Assembly (NCBI RefSeq): GCF_023973825.1 | Contig: NC_090126.1 | Coordinates: forward strand, 2,563,001 to 2,627,000 | DNA: 64,000 nucleotides | DNA from: Plasmodium brasilianum | Lineage: Eukaryota; Apicomplexa; Aconoidasida; Haemosporida; Plasmodiidae | Reading direction: 5' to 3' | Part shown: in pieces, positions 37,231-50,420 of the stretch | Layout: each line of letters starts with the position of its first letter | How positions within the stretch are numbered: position 1 is the stretch's first letter | Translations under genes and position numbers: made by a program | Notes under the pieces: model-generated | The model's input: only the letters and a program-made list of their open reading frames with translations | Told to the model about the DNA's origin: nothing | The model's database searches: none

Positions 37231-39736
37231 ATAAATGAAACAGATAAACCTAGTTATAACCAACATATTTCCCTCGTTAATATCATTTATTATAAATTAT
37301 GCAAAAAGTTGTATCCCAAGAGATACTGTAACTTGAAAAAGTGATATATTGATATATAAGATTTATGAAGTTCTCTGAATATAATTAAACGTTTTGAAAT
37401 AACATAGGAAAATTAATATATATTCTTACATTTTATAAGAATTTGGATATTTTTTTTTCTAATTTGTATATTATAATATTTTTTGAGGGCGTATAAACAT
37501 CCCCCTTTATTATATATATACGTATATATAAATTTAATTATATTATTAATTTATAATTTTTACTTTTACTCATAAACATATTAGATGTTTCACGAAAAAA
37601 TGAATATTATTTATAGATTACTTTTTCATTTTTTTGAATGTAGATAATTAACTTACGTTTGTTTTGGTATTCTCAATAAATAAAACATTTAAAACATAAT
37701 TTACGGGATAATGAATATTTTTCAAAATGGATAAAGCAAATAATTATATATTAATTTAGAAAATATGTATTAAATAGAAGTTTATAAGTTGTATAACATT
37801 CATAAGTAGATATTTTTTATAAGATACAGAATTAATTAACATATGCTGTTATATTTTTTTGAATAAACACATATTTATAACATTTGACAAAGTATAGTAG
37901 GAATTCAAATAATGGAAAATTATATGACACCTATTATAATTCTTGATGTACTTATAAGTATATATATATAATATACAAATGGAAGAATTCAATAAAATGA
38001 TAATTATAATATTTTTGTGTAATATGAATTAGGAAAATATTAATTATATAAGCTTATTAAAATTTTATGGATTTTTTATATTTTCTTATGTTTAATTAAT
38101 TATTTAGAACATCAATGTGACAAGACTTAGTATGAATTTTTTATTTTAGAATTAAAAAAATATATGCAATATATAATATTATTCTATAATCATCCATAGT
38201 TACTAAGTGAAACAAGTAAGAAGGAAATAAAAAACTAGGATATAAATATTTATTCTTTTGTAAGTATATTTCATAAAATATATAACTGAACTTATATAAA
38301 TTAGTTGTATAAAAGTATAATTTAAAATATGAATTAGTATTGATTTTCTATTTAAAATTAATAAAATATATTTGAGACGTTCTCCCCTCTATTAAACATT
38401 CAAGCAAAAAATTAATATATCAAAGATATTCCTAAATTTTATTATATATTATTTTATAAATTATTCTTCCACATTTTTCAAGGATATTACTTTATCGTAT
38501 AATTTAATATATTAAAATTATTTTTTAAATTATCTTAATTATTAATAATGTTTATATAATGAATTTACTTCAAGATTTTTATTTTTTTTTTTAATGTTAG
38601 TATTTTATAGTGAAGCTATAAATTTGTATTTTTATTAATAAAATAATATAAAATAAAATAATTTTAGGTATTCTAAAACACTTTATTTATATGTAATAAT
38701 ATAAATTAAACCTAAAAATTATACTCTTTACAAAACATGATAGAAAAATAGAAGTTCACTTATTCTTTAGATTAAACATATATATATTTATTCATAGTTT
38801 AGATACTAAATTATAGATTTGATTTTAAACATTTTGTATGAAGAAGAATGAATGAACATGATTAAATGGTGTAACTGAAGTGTGTGTTATAATTTTAATT
38901 AATATAACATAAGGCGTTCTACAAAATATTACTATTTTCATTTATTACTACTATTATTATTATTATTTTATTGTTATAATAATTAATATTATTTAAGTCA
39001 ATAACATGTTGTAGTATATGCTCTAAAATTAGAACAATTATTGAGATACCATCATTATAATTAGTAATTACTGATATAGTATATAGAGAAATGTATTATG
39101 TACATAAATTAAATGTCCAATATTGTATATAAACTCAATATTTTCGCATAATAAGAAATAACACATTTTTATTTTTAATTTATTGTGAAGAGGGATAAAA
39201 GTAAATTTAATTAATCAATACACACATTGCATAATTAAATTATATATTTTGTTTATTTATGAAAGAATTCAATTTATTTTTATTTTAAAGAAAATTTTAT
39301 TTTTTTTTAAATAAGAACAAGATAAAATAACAATATAACACATTTTTAAGGTTATTTTTTTGTTGTCCAAGTTGTAAAGTTCTTTGTATTTATATACATT
39401 TTATTATTTACAAGACAATAATGAAAAATTTATTTTTTAAACAAATATGGAGTCCTTTATTATTATGTGTATATTACATGATTATTAAGTTTTTCTTTAT
39501 TTAATATATTACAATTTTAAAAATTTATATTTTATAGCAACAATTTAAGACACTCTTAATTATTAAAATTTCTTCGTGTATAATTTTAACTTGGTATGCC
39601 TTTTTAACAGTGGTACACTAGGTTAATGTTATTTAAGTTTAGTTGCATCATTCATATATTTTGTATTTTGTTTTTAGAAATATTGTTTTTTATTCTATTA
39701 AATAAGTAATATTTCCTTTTTTTATACTTCGTTTAG
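37231..39736. other. A+T-rich intergenic stretch without a recognisable gene
   Basis: Only low-complexity A/T DNA is visible, including a short run of TAT units near 38946-38966. The missing exon 1 of the next fam-m relic should lie at its right end, but I could not identify it. Confidence 0.55.
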
Positions 39737-40368
39737 CAAATACGTTGACCATAAGTTGAGACATAGTATAAAATTATTTACAAAAACTTATTGATCATTA
39801 GAAAAATACAAGTAGCGTAAACATTCCAGTATTGTATAGTTAAAAGAAGATATTACGAAAAATGGAGAGAAAGGAAAAAAAGATATATCTAATTGATGAA
39901 AGAAAGGTAAAAAGAAAAAACCTTCATTCCAATGGATGTTCATTAAATAATATGCGATACCGTTTACAAGCTGCGTATTATAAATATAAAACGTTTAATG
40001 GAAAAGTTTTCTATTTTGAGAACAAATGGATTAATGAAAGAGATTATGATTACCTTGAATGAAACAGGATTATTCGTGATATAGAAAAATAAAAAAATGA
40101 AAATTAAAAATTGCCCTTTTGCAATTGCTATATTTTTACTTTTTTTTTTGGATTAATAGATTTTCCCATGTTACAGGGATTTAAGTTGTCATATTCAGGA
40201 ATAAATTTGTATCAAAATTCTAATGGTGGTTGTTTTAATAACACAGGTAGGACATTGCTATGTGAAGTATGACATAGTTTTTTTTCAGTATCATATATTC
40301 TAAATTTGATTATATTATCTGTAATAACTGCAGTAACCACAACAGGTATCTTAATAAATAAAGAATAA
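39737..40368 (+). pseudogene. fam-m exported protein pseudogene
   Basis: Exon 2 relic following a GTTTAG acceptor-like site at 39731-39736. The early part (KLFTKTY, stop, SLEKYK, stop) lies where the family has its export motif; the key Arg is a TGA. LKEDITKNGEKGKKDISN follows and matches the conserved fam-l/fam-m segment after the motif. A frame change then leads into the open frame 39862-40062, ending FYFENKWINERDYDYLE, the diagnostic fam-m FEKKWIKKKDYD-type segment. Two hydrophobic remnants follow in other frames (NCPFAIAIFLLFFLD, and YILNLIILSVITAVTTTGIL ending at 40368). Several stops and frame changes make it a clear pseudogene; exon 1 was not found. Confidence 0.75.
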
Positions 40369-43300
40369 TCTAAAATATTTAAGTTGATAATATAGTAAAA
40401 TTAATAATAAACATGTATTTCTATGTAGAGAAGTTCTTAATATGAAGTAATAACTGTAACATCTTCAGTGATATATTCTTAATAAACATACATTTAACTG
40501 CTACAATTTTATAAATTCATATGTATATACATGATCCTTTTGATAAGGTACAATTAAAATTTATGTTTTTCTTTTTGTAAATTTGTATGTTTAATTTGTT
40601 TGTACTTTGCATTTTAATATATTATATGTGCTTAATTAATAATTATGTCATAATATATATATTAAGTTATTTAAATACATTTCTGCAAAAAATATATGTT
40701 TTTACCTTAAAATTAATATATAATAGCACATTTCATATAATTTTATTGATGTGTGTAAGTTTATATTTTAACTATATTAATTGGTATTTTATATATATTT
40801 TATCTTGTTCTAGTCTAAATTTATATATATAAACACAATCAGGAAAATGTATTTTTAGTTTTAAATTAAAATAAATGTGTCTTGTTATATAATTAATGAA
40901 AAAATTTTAATGTATTATGTTGCATGAATACATACATACATATATATGTATATATATATATATATATTTTATTTATGCGTTTAATATTGATTACAAAAAA
41001 TATATCTTTTGAGAATTATTCAACAAAATATATTTATTGTAAAATCCTGTTTAATGGACATTTACTATTTTACTTATTATATAAATATTAAATTATAAAT
41101 ATATAATAAAATATCATATTTCCTAATAATGGATTATCTATAATTATTTAGTAGCTAGGGGATGATAAGTTATTACAATTAAGTGCAATGTTAAAACAAA
41201 ATATTATTTTACTATTGTTATTAACTTTATTGTTAGTTCGACTCTGCATAAGTCATTTTACTATAATTTGTATTGAATATTTATAAATAAATGCAATATA
41301 TATTCTTCTTCTTTTTTCTAAAAGTTTCCGCAATTAAATTCATGTATTTAGTTTAATTAGATATTAAAAAATAATATGAACCAATACATGTTTTTTTTGT
41401 TATAATTGTAAATTTCTAAAAAGTGTTATGTTTATAAATATATAAATTACATTATTAGAAATTAAAATACATATATATTTTGTACAATAGTTTGAACATG
41501 CATAGATATTTACTTATATATTTGTGATATTTTATATTGCTGTATATAAATATATTATGAATCACTTAATATTGTTCTATGTATATATATAAAATACATA
41601 CAGTTTATATTAATCGATACTAATTCTTTTATATTTATAGAACTTATTTTTTAAAAATATTAAAAGTATATAAAAATGATCTCATTTCTTATATATAATT
41701 TAGAAATACATTTTTATGTCACAGGATATTCCTAAGATACAGTGGAATATTATTAGTGTAATTTTAGTTTTATTAACAACTGCATATGGAGAATTATTGA
41801 TTTTGTGAATTTTTATTTTTTTTCAACAGATAGTAAGATACTTACATTTATTATTTTATTACGAAACACTTGTAATTTTTGATTTTATTCTATTTTATAA
41901 GAATTTTTTAAATATGTATAAGATAAAATGAATACTAAAAGAGAAGTGAATCTTTATTTTTGGAAATATTAAACCATACTTTTATAAAACTTTCTATTAA
42001 ATAAAAAAAAAAGCGAAAAAATGGTTAAGAAAAATAAATGTTCCTTATTATTCTTGAGAATATGAAAAAATTAATACATTAACTTCATTGTGTTCAATAG
42101 ATGTTATAGGTTTTTGAATTTTTTTTGATAATATACATATTGCGTGATTCTTTTTTTTACCATTATATAAGAGCTAAACATTTTTTATGTAAAAGCATTT
42201 GTTTAATTCGTTAAAATATGCACAAGTGAAAAGAAAAGAGCGTGTAAATGATACTGAAAAGGTATTATTATATATGTTACAACATACATATATAAAGTAA
42301 TGGAATGAAGATACATTATGTCCATTCTGAAAATTTGTTTTAGTAAATGAAAATAATTGTTTTTACTTTAATATTTATTTTCCTTATTTTTTTTTTGAGT
42401 ATATTAATTTTATCGTTTTATACATTAAGATTTTGAAAAAACAGTTGTATGAATTTTTTTTTTTTTTTCGATCAATAATAATATTTTTTTTAATACAGTA
42501 CATTTATATATATTTACCTTTAGTGTTATAGTATATGATAAATGAAAATAATAGGATATAAAGGAATACCATTTTTATAAGAAATTTTTATAATATATAA
42601 AAATATTAGTTTTTTATCTTTCCTCTTAAAAGTATGTTATTTTAAAAAAGAGTATATTACATATTATATATTAATAAATATTCTCTTTTTAATGCGTTTA
42701 CTAAAAAATGTAAAATTGCATATATTTATACACTTATAAATATTTAACAATGCATTTTAAATTTATTACATTCTTTATAATATCCTGAAATGATCAATTT
42801 AACGACAATAATAATATTTCCCATGCACCCAAGTATATACTTGTTTTCCGTATTATGTATCATATACATATTTGAGATACTACATAAATTAAAAGAATAA
42901 CAAATATATGTACACATGGAGGAAATATCTTAATTTTTTTTTTTTTTTCTGTATATATCAGCAGTTATATAAGGAACATACTATAATGTTATTAATTAAT
43001 TATATTGTATCGATGGATCATAAAATTTTCTATTATATAAATATCATGACATAACATCTTATTTACCAAAGAACAATTATATATATTTGTATAATAATAT
43101 ATTCTGTTAATAATAGATTTATTAAAATTTATATTATATCACACTGTATATACAAAAAAGTGCAATTCAAAATAATTTTAAATTTTATATCTTAATATGG
43201 GAGAAAAATAAATTATCAAAGGATGTAATAATTTTTTTTTTTTCGACAGTGCATTAAATATATTCTTATTATTAAACTTACAAAATATTAATTCTACTTA

Positions 43301-43519
43301 AGTAAAACGTAATAATAATATTGTTATGAAATAATAAAATTTTTATAATTACATAAATTTTAAGCAATTAATTCCTTTAAAAAAATGAAACAAAATTAAC
43401 AAATAATATATATATATACATAATTAGGGAAATTTTTATTTAGGAACTAATTTTCTCATTAATATATTCCTATTTTTATTAAATTATGGATATATATGAA
43501 TTTTCTTAATGACATTCTA
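40369..43519. other. A+T-rich intergenic stretch without a recognisable gene
   Basis: It contains an (AT)n tract near 40943-40970. A 28-codon hydrophobic patch at about 41725-41808 follows a CACAG acceptor-like site (DIPKIQWNIISVILVLL), which could be a stray membrane exon, but nothing else supports it. The ORF at 40587-40832 is Ile/Leu/Tyr-rich and without motif. Confidence 0.5.
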
Positions 43520-46260
43520 AGAAAAAAAATTATATATGTAACCGATATATTATTAAATAAATTAATTTCAGATTTTATATTTTATGTTCTTTTTCCTCTT
43601 TTATATTATGAATTACTTCGTTCTTATAATTTCTTTGTTCTCTTCCTATATCATAAGAGTTATTATATCTGTTTCACAAACAACATATGCTATAACGTGA
43701 ATAAGATTAAAACATAATTTTATTATGTCCTTATCACTTTATAGAATATATTTTTTTATTAATTATTCAAACTTTCCTACTTAATTCTTATTATATATAG
43801 AACTTAAATATATATTATCTGCTCATAATTAATCTTCTATCACCATTCTATATTAGTATTCATCTTTTCAATTATGAATTTCCAGATTTTTACTGCTTTC
43901 TACAGTTCTCTTGTTCGTTTCACTTATTTTTTCTGTAGCTTCTGTTTTCCTAAGTGAATTTTCTTCTGTTTTCCATTTATTTATGTAATCGTAGAGATGT
44001 GATTTCCTATTTCTTATATACTCCTCTTTTTTGAATTCTTCTAATATCATCCTAAGTACGAGAATACAGTTTTTCCGATAATTTTTTTTTTATATATTTA
44101 GATAATTATTCATTACATACTTTATGCTCTATTTCTATTTTATTTATTGATCATTTATTAACTTTAGTTTCTTCATTTTCATAATCATCTAACATATTTT
44201 GATATTCCTCTGTTAATCACTTAGATCAGCAGTATTCCAAATATTGATATATAATTATAATCTTTTATGATATCCACTGTTTCCATTAATCTATGAGTCT
44301 TTCAAAAAATAGAATTTTTTGATTTTCTTTTGACAATATTCCATTTAATTCTTCATTTTTTTAAAGTAATCTTGTTCTTTTTTCTATTAATTTTTGAAAT
44401 TATTAAATCAATCTTCTTTTTTCATTTTTCAGAAAAATTTATATTTTTTCTATTTATTTATTCTATAAAATTTGTGTATTATTGTCATTGCTACTTTTAA
44501 CTTTTTTCATTATTTGTTAATCAGTATTTATATTAGGATAGGTTGCATGTTTCTATTTTATAAAATCTTCTAGGCATAATTCAAAAGATTTAGCTTTCTT
44601 AGATAGGCATTCTTCATTTATGCATTTTTTTAATACTTCTATGTGTACATCAATAATAGTTTTGGGGTTGTTTTTTTTTTCCTTTGACATGTTTACATTT
44701 TTTATCATGTTAGTATTATGTATTGTTATACTTTTTATGATTTCATCTTAATTCTACAATGGATTTTTTAAGTGATTTTATGCTACGAACTCAATTTTTT
44801 TGTCAGAATATAAAAGTAGTAGTATTATGAAAAATTTTGCACGTCTTCTTTTTATCTTTTTTTCTTTAAAAACATTCCTATTAAAACGAGCTTTAATATA
44901 GAAAATAATAGTTTTATATAATGAATTATTACAATATTCAAATTATTAATTTATTTTTTCACATAATTTATATTTTACTTTAATAGAAAGGGAAAACAAA
45001 ATAATAACCACGAATCAAAATAGTATTGATGATACGTATTTGTTTTGTGAGTTTAACACTGTATCTGTATTATCATTTTAGATATATATGTTATATATTG
45101 TAATTATAACAAAATTATAAAATTTTTTAACATTAGGAGAACCTGCAAATTAGGGAGCATAAAAGATATAAAGGTCGAATTAGGCATTAATATTTTAGGA
45201 TATAATAAAAAAGTTTCAGGCTCAATGATTTCTTTTACTTCTTGAGAATGAGGACTCTGTATTTTGTATTGTTGTGATATACTTGTATAGGCCTATTGAG
45301 AATATGTAGAATTTTTAGGGAGTTCTTCTTGTTTATCTTTAATTTGACTGGCTTCATTTTCCGTAGTTGCTTTTTGTCGTGGAATTTATTATTACTGTTA
45401 AGACTGGATAGCATATTTTGATTTAGTTTTATTTGGGGATTAGTTGTCTGTTTTAGACGAAAATTAATTTTTTCTTTTTTCTTGTTTTTATTTTGAGCGT
45501 TTATTTTCTACTTCAGGTTGAGGTTTTTATTGCATAGGATGATCCCGGATTAAGTACCTAAAGTGTTTTTTAAATGTTTGACTATTTTGTATGATGAAAT
45601 TAGGGTTCAAATTTTTATTTTGATATTTATTATTTTAGAATTATTTTAAGGATTTATGTTTTTTTCTAAATAGTTCTTTCTTTATGTAAGCCATGAATTA
45701 TAATCTTTAAATGTAGTTATACATTAACTGTGTTCATTACAATTATACGTATTTCTTCGTTATTTATAGGTCCGTATTTCATCTATATATATTTTTCTTT
45801 ATTCTCGAAAATTAGCTTCTTCATATTTTAATTGCAAAAATTATTCTATCAATATAATCTATAATCATAGGACAACCACTCTATTTATTAAGCTTTCCAA
45901 TTTTATGTTCAAAATGATTTTTATGTACTTGTTTCCGCTCATTCTGTTAAGTATATGGTGGTGATAAAATTTTTTTTTATTAGATATTTAGCCATTACTA
46001 AGCATTATTGTTTAAATTTGTTTTTTTCTGTCTTTGTCTTTTGATAAAGTAGTTTCCTTTACAATATATCTTCCAAGTCTTCTGTATTTATTTTTTGAAA
46101 ACGTAATTTCCTTCAACATATCCATATCCTAACCAATTCTGGATTCAAGAGAATTAGTATGAATTATTTAAACGGTAATTTTCATATTATGTTCGTGATA
46201 ATATCTGTTTCATATATAGATAGTTTATGCATAAATTTAGTGATATTAAAAAGCAATAAA
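43520..46260 (-). pseudogene. STP1-type (subtelomeric transmembrane, SURFIN-related) pseudogene
   Basis: Read from high to low coordinates, this heavily mutated stretch follows the STP1 order. An N-terminal piece AKYLI lies near 45990. KLNK..SGCPMII lies near 45880, matching the family's KLNKHGGCP segment. NSWLTYKKELFRKKHKSL lies near 45690, then a PEVENK-type Pro/Gln/Glu-rich middle near 45500. The Trp-containing C-terminal domain (ILFFERLID.WKQW, then LTEEYQNMLDDYENEETK) spans about 44340-44140. The last open piece, ending at 43868, contains RMILEEFKKEEYIRNRKSHL. Each piece lies in its own frame among many stops, so the gene is dead. A possible tail in the C-terminal Glu/Lys-rich part reaches about 43520. 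The exon 1 side above 46260 is not recognisable. The family is recalled from known STP1 proteins; it could equally be called SURFIN-like, since the C-terminal domains are related. Confidence 0.7.
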
Positions 46261-49200
46261 TTTTACCCTTGACATAGTGGCAATATAATATCATTCTAGT
46301 ATGTCATAAATAATCACCTGTAAGAAAAATGCAAATTTACAACTTTTTATATATCAATAGCTTAATTTTATATTAATATATATTAACAGAAATTAAAGGA
46401 TTATCTAATGGATATGCGTTTTTATATGTTCTGTTATATAATTGGATACACTAATATTTATTTTATATTTCTCCTACCTTTTATTACATTAAATAAATAT
46501 ATCACAGGTGGAGATATATGATATATATAATTTGAAATTAAGTTACAGTAAATTATTTAATTTTATAAAATATCAAATTCTACTTTATAATGGGAGAGAC
46601 AAATGGCTAACAGTAATATATTAAATATAAGTTACATTAATAAATAATATTGCATTTGTGTAAATTTATCATCAATATGTGGATGGCGCGTTTTTTGTTT
46701 TTTTAGTACAGATATACACATGTTTATATATATTATTACTTGTATTATTGTAAATAATTCTTTTTAATATTTTGATTTTCCTAAAATGAATAATTCATAA
46801 ACCAAATCGTAATTATCACTGAGAGTATGCTCCTTTTTTATTGTGTTAGATTAGTTATTAATTTTTTATACGGCGATATTATAGTGTTGTAAATTTCTTG
46901 TTCATAGTTTTTTACTTTTAATATATTGTATATAGGGATGTGATTTATTATTATATAAATTATGGTATAATGCATCTGTAGTTGAAGTTACATATCGTTA
47001 TAATGTATTTGTACCGTTTAATACTAAATACATATGAATTGCCTAAAAATTAATAATGTATGGTATATAAATTATGCAATATAATAGATTTAAGTAGTAT
47101 ACGTTATTACATATATGGGTTTTACATTATATGTTATTAGTCACTTTCGAATAAGAACTATTTAATTATTATTATATATTTTAATTAATAGAATGTATTG
47201 TAGGGCATATCAATTAATTAAATTATATTAGAACACGTATTGAACATGCAAAAAATTATTAGTATATATTACAGCAGAATTAATTAAAACATTATGTTAA
47301 AAAATGTAAAATAAATTAGAACTTCATAATGTGAAATCGTAATAATATAACTGAATGTAAATAGAATGATATCTTACAATATTTAAAACAAAATATATGG
47401 AAGTGTTCCAATAACTTTTCTGTAACTGTTCATATATATATTCGAATATATAGATTAAAATTATGTTATTTATTTCTGGTTCTTATTTTGAATTTGACAA
47501 TTGCATGAATATATATTTTTTACATATAAATGTTTATTTGGAAATATAAAAAAAAAAAAGAGTCATGAATTAATACAGAATACTTTTTAGCACATTAATT
47601 GGTAATTAAAATTACATAAAGATTTAAAATTAATGCCAAAATGATTGATTATTCTATTATAATATAAATAAATTATTTCAAATTTTAATTTTTTTGAAAT
47701 AAGTACATAAGAGATAATGAATGGAGAGAAGGTTAAATGAAAAAAAAAAAATATATATTAATTGTTAATTAATATTGGTAAATAGTTAATTAACACAAAA
47801 TATTAATCTGTTCTATTTATCTTTAATCAATCTGTTGTATTAAAGAATTAATTGTTTAATATTTTATTATTTTTTGATTTTATTTATATGAATTTTTTTT
47901 GTTGTATTCTTTCTTTTTATTTTAATACCTTACATTCTACCCTATTTCTTTTTATTATATGTTGCTTAATAATGATATATGAGAATATGTAAATAAACAT
48001 AATTTATCATTTATTAATATATTATATATTTTAACTGTTGAATTTGAATATATTATATATATAGTAAGCACAATAGATAAAGAAAAGCACAACGTAGGAT
48101 AATATGTAAAATACTAAAGAAAATATAACTTTCTCAAATAACTTAATGAATATTGGAATAATTTTATAATAGTTCACAAATATATATATATCAATATATA
48201 TATATTTTTGTTATTTTAATTTATGTTTATAGATACATTTGTACATAAGGAAGTTTTATTTGATATAGATAATTGTGTGTTTTCAATATTTAGAAGTATA
48301 CTATATAATTATTTTGTTAAACTTTTTTTAGGAAACATATTATATATATTATATAAACATTAACTGAGTATGTCTATAATAAAAATGTTAACTTATATAT
48401 ATGAAGCTTATTTACAATTTAGGAGTAAATAAAATACTTCAAATATAAATGTTTTTAAAATAGCACATCAATAGTTATCACGAAAACGCTATTATTTACA
48501 ATTTTTCTATTTATAAATTTTGGCATGCGAATTTATTTATACAAAATAGAAATAAATATATCAATATCTTTACAATATAAAATACATGGTCACAGTTTTT
48601 CATTTAATTTTATATTAATAGTGATCTAATATTTTCTATAATTTTTTTTTTCATTAAAAATATATAAAATACATACATAATAAAAAGAAAAAAAAATAAG
48701 TTATACATTTTAGGAAGAAAAGTTATTAATATGTTTATATTTAATATTATGAAAATATAAAAAGGAAAGAATAATTATAATTTTACGTGTAACAGGGTAA
48801 AAATATGACTTCTTTATGATATTAAAATTAAATGATAAAAAAGTATAATTAACATTATGCTTATTAATTGCACCTAATGCAATATTTAAGCAGCATTATT
48901 ATTTTTATCATTAAATATATATTTATGGATAAACTTTTATATCACTATATTTAATAATACTTACTCTGAATATTATATACTTTAAATGAATATATAGAAC
49001 ATGAAAGAACATATGCTTATTATTTATTTTAAATATAATATTTTTCTAAAAAATATTTCAAGTTTCATATTATATGTAATATTTTACATAAAATACAATA
49101 ATGATACCATATTTTAAAAATTTTAAATAATTTTAATTTTTATTAAATATTACCAACAATATATTTTTTAATAAAATACTTCGTAAGTATTATATACTTA

Positions 49201-50420
49201 ATTATATAAGTAAAATAATATATTTTTCAATGTACCATAGATAATTAACGTATGTATATATTACATAAATAATATTGATATATCTTTTTATATGGTATAA
49301 TCTCTCATTCTACATTTTATTGTGCTAAATATTCATGAGAGATTGTATTAGTGTTGTAAATTAATAATTTCCTTTTTTCTATTATTGATAAATTATAATT
49401 TATTTTATATTATTCTATTTTTTTATAAAAATTGTACATGTGCTGCCAGAACGGAAGAGTCACATGTAATACTAAACAGTTTAGTTCATTTATATAAAAT
49501 ACTGAATTGTAATAATACTATTGTATTAATTATGTTAACGTAATTTACAATATTTTATTCTATTTCGGAAGTTGTATTATATCTGTGTAAAATTTAATAT
49601 GGAATTTTTATAAAATATATACTACTTATAACAAATAAGTAAGTCGAAAGAAGAAAAAAAGGGAAAAGAGAAGAAAATAATATAATAATATGTGATAATG
49701 AATTCTAGTTATTGAACTTAAATAAAAATATATATACGCAAAAAATTTTATTAAAGCAGGTATAATTCTTAAAATTAGTTATTTACTTTATAAAAAATAT
49801 TTCAAGTAATCCTAATAACGAACTATTTTTATCCGTTTCTATTTAAATATTTACATTTAACTTCATTCTTCTTTCACATTTTTTGATGAGATATATGCAT
49901 ACGCTTTTTTTAATTTTGTTCTTACTTATTTAAACAGCTAGTTGTTTAGTTTCATATAGTATCATTGTTGTATTTTCATGTATGTTCTCTCAAACATATT
50001 AGAACTTCTTATATTATTAATATTTACTTATTATTTTATATATGTCGTTTAATATAATTTCGTTTTTTATTAATATATATAAATACTATAGTTTTACCAT
50101 GCTTATGCTGATGATATTAGTTTTCATATATTTTTATATTTTTCATATTATATGTAAAATTATACCTATTTTCCGTGATTAAATATTTCTTATTATAAAA
50201 GCTTTATCATATAGTTATATATAATTACTACACTGTATAATTTTTCATTTATACAATGTAAACACGAAAAAGATATATTTTATGTATTAACTGTATTTCA
50301 TTGATATATTTTTTTTTTCCGTTACTAATTATAAATGAGCGTATGCTCTCCTAATGCAATATTTTCAATGTAATTCTTCTAAATCATATTATATTCTATT
50401 TAAAGTAAACAAATATGATT
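46261..50420. other. A+T-rich intergenic stretch without a recognisable gene
   Basis: About 4 kb between the upstream side of the STP1 relic and the 3' end of the minus-strand PIR gene. It contains poly-A/T and (AT)n tracts only. Confidence 0.6.

Noticed and set aside
44035..44060. A possible intron acceptor (CTTAG on the minus strand) just before the ATG at 44050 of the STP1 relic, changed to CTTAT in the copy near 62305
   Set aside because: The reading frame is open straight through this site in both copies and continues with STP1-like residues (C-I-L-V-L), so no intron is needed here.
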